A stretch of 64,000 nucleotides of DNA from Tetraselmis striata (lineage: Eukaryota; Chlorophyta; Chlorodendrophyceae; Chlorodendrales; Chlorodendraceae), in the NCBI GenBank assembly GCA_006384855.1, contig VCJN01000308.1, forward strand, positions 310,001-374,000, written 5' to 3'. Below, in pieces: positions 58,046 to 64,000 of this stretch. Position 1 is the stretch's first letter. Every line of letters starts with the position of its first letter. The position numbers were made by a program, and so were the translations under genes. The notes under the pieces were generated by a model. That model worked only from the letters and a program-made list of their open reading frames with translations, was not told where the DNA came from and ran no database searches.

Positions 58046-58559
58046 AATTCAGTATAAATAACGATCACGGTGTGATGACGACCGCCGGGCGTTGCAGCAG
58101 TTCCGGGCGGGGTACAGGCGGTACGAGTGAAGTATGTTCGAACTACCTCCCCGGGGCCGAAAAAAACACTACCATGGCATGCCGCCCGCCTACACGCTCA
58201 TACCGCCGCCCTGCTTGCTGCTACGAGTACGGATATACTGCCTGGCTTCCCCCTGGATCCCGCACTACTGTCGCACTCTCTAGATATTACATGAGCTAGC
58301 AGCAAAAGGCGATATCAGGGAATCGCCAAAAAAACTCTCTAGATCGTCGCACTCTAAATCGTCGTCGATTGGCTTTATTCAGAATGGCCTCGTCTTACTA
58401 AATATCGTATGGGTACGGGCAGTTGGTTTCCATGTCAGCAATCACGTCATCATCTACAGGTGCCTGTCACTCAGCCAGAGCAATAACGCGGGACGCGAGA
58501 GTACGCAGTCGTAGCAGGCGGCGTCGGGCGACGCCACCCGCGCGCGCAGGTGTGGCAAT
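58046..58559. other. Spacer between LINE copy 1 and dispersed repeat copy 2
   Basis: I see no gene here. The sequence is unique within the window and moderately AT-rich. Confidence 0.5.
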
Positions 58560-59030
58560 CCACCGGTACGCGTACCGGTAGTAATTTACGTACCGGTACC
58601 GGTACCGGTGTGAATTACAAAAAGGGCAGAAACAAATCCACCTACTACAAAAACCCTAAAACCCTAAAAAGTAGAAGTACTAGAAAATCAAGGTACATCC
58701 CTTGTCCGCTCGGTAGAGCGGTCGTCTCGTGTACGAGAGGTACCGGGTTCGATTCCTGGCCGATGTATTTCGGCAATATCGGCCCGGCGTGTCCCGGGTT
58801 TCCTCGGTTGATGCATTAGCCCTTCGGGGTTCGAATGAGGCAATGGTCTATGGGCTATGCCAGACCTACGACTGCAGTTGGCGCACGAGGTCAAGTGCTG
58901 GGGCGGCTTCGGCCGATGTCCCGGGGCGAACTTTACTTTACTTTTACTAGAAAATCAATAGCAAGCCGCCCAAAAGCGGCCCGCATTCCGCATAATACCG
59001 GCGGTAGTAATCCCTTTAAAACACAGTGAG
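58560..59030 (+). repeat. Dispersed repeat, copy 2 (split by a SINE)
   Basis: The left part (58600-58691) has GTGAATTACAAAAAGGGCAG, AAATCCACCTACTAC and ACTAGAAAATCAA. The right part (58946-59000) resumes with ACTAGAAAATCAA and AAGCGGCCCGCAT. Both match the 2.7-3.1 kb copy in order. This copy has CCCTAAA-like units (58648-58672) where copy 1 has its palindrome, and a run of ACCGGT-type units at 58560-58610. Ends are approximate. Confidence 0.7.
58692..58945 (+). mobile_element. tRNA-derived SINE with 13-bp target-site duplication
   Basis: The element is 254 bp. Its head carries a pol III A-box-like CTCGGTAGAGCGG and a B box GGGTTCGATTCC (near 58745-58757), spaced as in a tRNA, though the anticodon arm is degenerate. 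The body contains TTTCGGCAATATCGG and TTCGGGGTTCGAATGAGG. The tail is short CTTTA repeats (CTTTACTTTACTTTT). It is flanked by ACTAGAAAATCAA at 58679-58691 and 58946-58958, a perfect 13-bp target-site duplication. The uninterrupted site is seen in the repeat copy near 3.09 kb. The same SINE body lies in the L1-like LINE at 15459-15649. Confidence 0.92.
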
Positions 59031-60595
59031 GATTTACTAGAAGTTCACATTTTTGGCTCATGTAATACTAGGTAGGAGATCAAGACCAGGTGCCGCCGCT
59101 CGAAAAACAGCATATCAGCACGGCATATACACCCCTGCACATAAGTTTGGGGTCCCTTTTCGGCAGTCTCAAGACTTCAGAAGTCTAGGGTACCTGAACG
59201 TAGGGTACATGAGTTGAAACCCTGGAATCTCAGAGGGTTTTATAAAATCTGCGTGGCGAGTGGCTCAAACCGAAGCTTAAAGACCTTTGACTAGGGTGTC
59301 ACGCTGCACTTGGTGCGTGGATGGGCGTCGCCTGCAACTGCACAAAAAACCAGGGTCGGTATCACGCACACGCCGACGCGCGTGCATAGGCAACCAAACG
59401 GCGGGATGGCCATGAACGCGTGAGGAAACACATTGGCGAGGGGCTCGGGTGCATTTGGTTGGGGTGCAGCCGTGTGGACGGCGGCTAGTACATGTCGTGT
59501 TGCGATACTGGCATGGCATAAGTGTCGGCCACGCTCAGCAACATCCCCTTGGCTTTAAAACGCTATAACTTCTCAGGGTTTGCTCAAGAAATTGTTTTAA
59601 AAATACCACGCAATTGCTCGTTCAAATCTGCGTCGAAACCAATCTTTCAAAATCAAAAATTCGATTTTTTGGGGCCCCGGAAAAATTCCCCAAAGATGAT
59701 CATCCAAGTTGCCCCTAACTGCCTCATGTGCCCACCCATGTCGGGCGCGTGGCTTTGCGCCAAGTGCGTGTCTAAGCCCCATACTCGGCTGTGCGAGAGC
59801 GTTATGTGTGTGGATGACCACGGACCACCAACACTTGGCATGTGCCGCCTCCTAGCGATACACACATCTACCAGCCAAAATGCCATTTTCCACAGCATTT
59901 TTCAAGGAATTTCATATTAATCAAAGTCCACGCCCCTACCGCGCCACCCCGCCCACGAAACGGTGCAACTGGCATTCCACCACGCGCCCCCACAGTAGAG
60001 CATCGCCCTACGCCAAGGGGCCCATCGAGCGCCTCTCCTACGTGCGTTCGCCACAGAAACAGCAGCATTTTCACCCCAAAACTGCTCCCCACAGTGGCCA
60101 ACTTGTCGTTGGGGTGTCACGTCGTGCCTATAGCGACATGCTTTCAGTGGCCTACACGCACGGTGTGTGCAACTTGTGCCAAGGGGCGTATTCACCGAGT
60201 TTGGTGCGACGAGTGCCGCTTTTTCCATAGGTTTGGACGGTTGGCGCAACCCACAATTTTCCGGCGCCAACGCATCATGCACTGATTTCGCGTTTTTTAA
60301 AGGGCGCCCACAAATGGTCGTGTTGTCGCGCGGGTGGGTATAAAGCGCGCGATAGGCGTTCGCCCGAACTATCCCCACTGTACTTAGCATGTATGCACAT
60401 GCAGCCGGCGTTATCCTCGCCCATGCATGCGCTTTGCGATCGAAAATGCAAAACCCGGACTTATGTGGAGGGGTGTATAATTTGTTAGGACCGGGATGTC
60501 CACGAGACCCAGTCACCCAGTGAAGACAATAGGGACCTTCCACTCGCAAAAAAGGAGGACCAACTTTTCGGAAGTGTTGTTCCGAAAAGTTCCGC
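59031..60595. other. Region between dispersed repeat and LINE copy 2, function unknown
   Basis: Overlapping ORFs of 70-150 codons occur on both strands. Some have Cys pairs (for example LCAKCVSKPHTRLC and CATCAKGRIHRVWCDEC, plus strand), which might be zinc-finger remnants of the N-terminal part of the following LINE. That link is speculative. A TATAAA-like motif (GGGTATAAAGCG) lies near 60338. No RNA gene was seen. Confidence 0.4.
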
Positions 60596-63106
60596 ACACT
60601 GCTCGAGGACCATGTTTGGCAGCCTCTATTGCGTTCGGCGAATATGCTTTATGGTCAAGAGTCCAATCTGTACGTTTTCGACGGCTCCCAACCCGGTCCC
60701 TCTCTCCAGATTCCAAGCCGTCAAGGGGCCCGCCAGGGTTGCGTCCTCGGCCTCATCCTGTTCGCCGCCGTCGCTGCCCGAGTGTATGCTCGCATCGGCG
60801 CGGCTGCCCCCAGTCACTCAGTGTTGGCGGCTTTCTCAAACGACGTCAACCACGTCGGCACTGGTGACGGACTTGCGCTTGCTACGTGGGTGGCCCCGTC
60901 CGCTTTTGCCGCCGTTGGGTTAAGCGTCACCATTCGCAAACGACACGTGTATTGTCAGCTTGGCTCCTCGTCCCCGCCCGTTCGGCGCCCTTCCTTTTGG
61001 GCATTTGTTGCATGGTGTTGCAGCCTCCTCGTCCGGAATCAAGGTGCTTGGTGCCCCTGTGGGCTCGGCCACTTTCGCCCGGGACCCGTTGGACAAAACG
61101 GTCGAAAAATTTCACCAATTCGGCTCCCGGCTTATCGGTTTGGCCGACCACTTCCACTCCCACACTGCTACTCGTCTGATGCAAGTTTGCGGCCGTCGTT
61201 TTGGCCACCATCTCCGCTCCACGCCTCGGGGCTTGGGTCGATCCGAGGGGTATGGCCACAGTATTACGTCTTTCCTAGAAGATGCAGACGCCGCCGCATT
61301 TTCAACGCTTGCCGGCATATGGGTGTTAGCCCCGACCTCTTGGATACGCCCTCCATGCGCACGCAGTTGTCCCTCCCGGTCCGATTTGGGGGCCTCGGCA
61401 TCGGCGATAATGTGGTTATAGCAGATGCCTCCCACATCGGCGCTGCCGCCCTCGTGGTTGGCCAAGCTGTGACTTTCTTCCGTGCTCAACACGCCACCCT
61501 GAGCGACGCTGGGGCGTTCTTTTCCGACCCGTCCGGCGTATCCAGCCCTCATAGCCTCTACCTTGTTGGGGCGTCCTCGATCCACCAGGCTTTGGCCAAC
61601 CCAACGTTGGAGCCCGATGCCGGCGCCAACGCGTCGGCGCCAATGTAGGCTGTCGAGCTTCGCGCCGCTCATACCCGTGTCGTTGACGAGTGTGGAGACG
61701 CGGTGCTCGAGGATCTAGCGGGGCCGTTGGCCTCTACCGTAACATTGCTCCCCTCCAAGCGCTCCCACGTTGCCCGTGCCGGCTGCTCGGCCGCCGAGGC
61801 TGAGCCGGCGTCGGCAATGCCCTCGGCAGCCGACCTCCAAGCTATCCCGCATTACTCGGACTTCCCCTTGCACTCCATGCGGAAAGTACAGGAAACCCTG
61901 AGCCACCGCATTCACACGGTCCGTTTCGCAAAGCTTGATGATGCGCGTATGCCTACAAGCGGCCTTGACAGCAACCGCTTCCGAGGCCGCCTCTTACGCG
62001 CTGCGACAGCGTTCCTGGTGACTGATCCTACAAATGAGGGTCGCCTTGGTGAAGTCCGTAAGCGTTCCCCTGAGCACTACGATTGCATGTTCCGCGTTGC
62101 CGCTTGCCGCCCATTTGGCCTCCCGGCGGCTCATGTCCTCTCCCTTGCCGAGCCATGCCCTTGTGCTTTTTGCTCCTTCTCGGTACAAGGTATGCTGGCC
62201 CGTTTTGAGGATGCTTGCGTGGAATTCACTCCTTCAGCTTGGGCGGTCGCATACGCGGATCACGTGGCACGTTGCTATGGGGGCGACTCCAATCACGCCG
62301 CACACGAGTGGGCGGCACATGGCCTTTCCGACGTTTGCCACGACGTGAAGTCCGCGCTGGGCGTGGGTGTCCAGATCCTCACGGACCCGTCGGTGCTTGT
62401 TTCTCTTCCGAAGGGCAGCGACGGCCGGCCGGCCGATGTTGGGCTTTTTGGGTATGGCGGCATCCGCGGGAACTAAAACGGTTGCTGTCGATACCACCAT
62501 TGCCCCTATCCTCGGCGTGTCAAGCTCGGATCCAACGACTGCTTTGCGGGCTGCAGAGCGCCACAAAATCCAGAAGTATGACGAGGGTGTCCGAAACGCC
62601 GCCGGCATGCTTCGCTTTGTTCCTTTCGCCGTGTTCGGCTCGCTGGCCCCGCACGATGAGGCCTTCTTGGTGGAGCTCGCGAAAGCTAGCCACACACACT
62701 GGCCAAAAAAATCGGCCAGCTCTTGTCTGCGTGGCGCCGCCGTTTCTTCTTGCTCATCAACATATATGGCACATGCAAACAACGTTCTTGGCGGGGTCGC
62801 GGCCGCGCGCGCGGCACGTGATGGTGCTCCTGCGCCTGCGTCGCGTCGCTCGTCGGCCTGTGTTGCTATGACCCGGGTCATTGGCTGCAAGCGTACTCGC
62901 CGCGGCTGATAGCCTACCCCGGGGCGGTGGTCCCTTTGGTTCTTGGCAGCTTGGCGACTTCGTGGTTCCCTTAGCTCCTCCTTGGGTCTTGGCTCCTTGG
63001 CCTCCTGCTCGACCTTGCTTTCAAACTTATGTCTCGCTTTTGCTGGCAACCTTTCATACTTGCTGTTAGCTCTGTTTGTAATGCGCATTTGTTAAAGCCA
63101 TGATGT
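60596..63106 (+). mobile_element. LINE with C-terminal restriction-like nuclease, copy 2 (longer)
   Basis: This is the same family as copy 1 but extends further 5'. The extra part encodes an RT segment with SRQGARQGCVLGLILFA, corresponding to the conserved G-x-x-QG-x-x-L-x-P-xxFA block. It is followed by VLAAFSNDVNHVGTGD where an active RT would have F/Y-ADD, so this copy looks catalytically dead. Downstream are GIKVLGAPVGS, AEPCPCAFC, HAAHEWAAHGLSDVCHDV, GSDGRPADVGLF and VAVDTTIAPILGV. Several frameshifts and stops are present. The element ends at TGATGTAAT (about 63106). The 5' end was not found and could lie anywhere down to about 59.0 kb. Confidence 0.75.
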
Positions 63107-64000
63107 AATAATATACATATTATGTATTGCCGTACAATGACGAGGCCTCACGTTCTGGCTTCTTTTTGACTCTCCATGGCGACGCCCTTTGCAGTGGGCG
63201 TGCTGCTAGAGGTCGGCATGCCCTGACGACCAGTGCCGACAATAGCTAGATTATCTATAGCAATTGGTGGTGGCAACTTCTAACAATTATTGCATGCTGA
63301 AAAACAATATAGCCTATCGCCTCTGCACCACCGTTGCACACCACCTTTGTTTGTCTTTGAGTCTCGACTGCTGATGAGACTATCGCATAAAGCAGAAAGT
63401 GCATATTTACACGGACTGATAACTAGTAAATGTGCACGGATACGTCACCGACCTACTTAACACACGGATCCGGGTATCAACCGTCGAGAGGTCCAAGAGG
63501 TCAAGAGGTCCAACCGCCGATCCCCCGTTTCCCTGTGTTAAACGACCGTTTGACGACGAAACCCAAGGTCAGTTGACCGGCCGCCTCATTATCGCCCGAG
63601 CTTTGCAATCGTCGAAACCGTGGATTCCGGCAGTCGACTGCTATCTGGAGGTACTGCTGAGGCGGATCAGGCGGCGGGTGCACGCACGGCGTTGCAGCCC
63701 ACACGTCGGCGCAGCGGTCACGGAATACCCGCATGCGCGCCCCGCGCGTAGTCTCATCCTCGTTGCACGTGGCGACGCCTTCCGACTCGCTGCCCCCCCC
63801 CCCCCCCCCCCACAGACGGGGGCAACACTATTGCATGCGTTTGCACGTTTGGCTAGTGTGCGACAGTCTCATCAATTGAGACTGGAAGACAAACATAGGT
63901 GGCGTTGTGCAGTGGTGGCTGGTGCATAGATGAGAGGTTGCAATTTTCTTCGGCATGCAAATATTGTGATATTTTACCACTGCGACAGTCTCAACCGGAT
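63107..64000. other. Terminal region, no recognised gene
   Basis: It is partly AT-rich, with one C run (63786-63801). A short motif GCGACAGTCTCA occurs twice near the end (about 63860 and 63984), with an inverted copy beside the first (TCTCATCAATTGAGA). ORFs lack recognisable domains. Confidence 0.5.

Noticed and set aside
58692-58770. Functional tRNA gene
   Set aside because: A and B boxes are present, but the anticodon arm does not fold with a 7-base loop and the unit sits inside a SINE with target-site duplications.
1-64000. CRISPR array, operons, ribosome binding sites or other prokaryotic features
   Set aside because: There are no regularly spaced direct repeats and all genes have spliceosomal introns. 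The window is eukaryotic nuclear DNA.

Overview
This window is nuclear DNA from a eukaryote, most likely a green alga (Chlorophyta). The genes are GC-rich and full of short GT-AG introns. They include a plant-type FHA/AAA ATPase, a plant-type PDAT, a phytocyanin-like cupredoxin, plant-type (TTTAGGG) telomere-like repeats, and a selenocysteine-containing MsrA of the kind known from Chlamydomonas. All exon models were built by eye from splice signals, reading phase and family knowledge. In all seven multi-exon models with both ends inside the window the exon lengths sum to a multiple of three. No species is claimed.

Layout. 0-2.2 kb: 3' end of LSM7 (+), converging on a selenoprotein MsrA (-) whose catalytic residue is an in-frame TGA and which has a clear SECIS hairpin downstream. 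2.7-5.4 kb: a palindromic dispersed repeat and an old reverse-transcriptase/nuclease LINE relic (-). 6.3-9.05 kb: a secreted sialidase-like Asp-box protein (+), converging on PDAT (-, 9.7-13.1 kb). 13.8-17.8 kb: a decayed L1-like LINE (-) carrying a nested SINE fragment. 17.8-22.7 kb: repeat-rich DNA with no recognised gene. 22.8-33.1 kb: a 21-exon FHA/AAA ATPase (+). 33.1-35.5 kb: an AT-rich island. 35.5-45.1 kb: a 16-exon DNA topoisomerase III (-), head-to-head with a 15-exon organelle-type J-domain protein (+, 45.9-52.9 kb). 53.3-55.25 kb: a secreted cupredoxin with an internally duplicated A-B domain pair (-). 55.8-63.1 kb: two closely similar copies of a LINE with a C-terminal restriction-like nuclease (+), separated by the dispersed repeat with a SINE inserted in it. 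63.1-64 kb: no recognised gene.

Recurring genome habits are 14-35 nt poly-C tracts (sense strand) inside introns, often within a few tens of bases of the 5' splice site, and an unusually high share of GC-AG introns (5 of about 72 modelled).

The host genes are housekeeping and do not form an operon-like unit. They cover RNA decay and splicing (LSM7), redox repair (MsrA), lipid acylation (PDAT), genome stability (TOP3), ATPase remodelling (FHA/AAA), organelle protein handling (J protein) and the cell surface or secreted space (cupredoxin, sialidase-like). The most striking item is the selenoprotein MsrA with its matching SECIS. It is a strong case but belongs to a known class. No wholly new system could be demonstrated.
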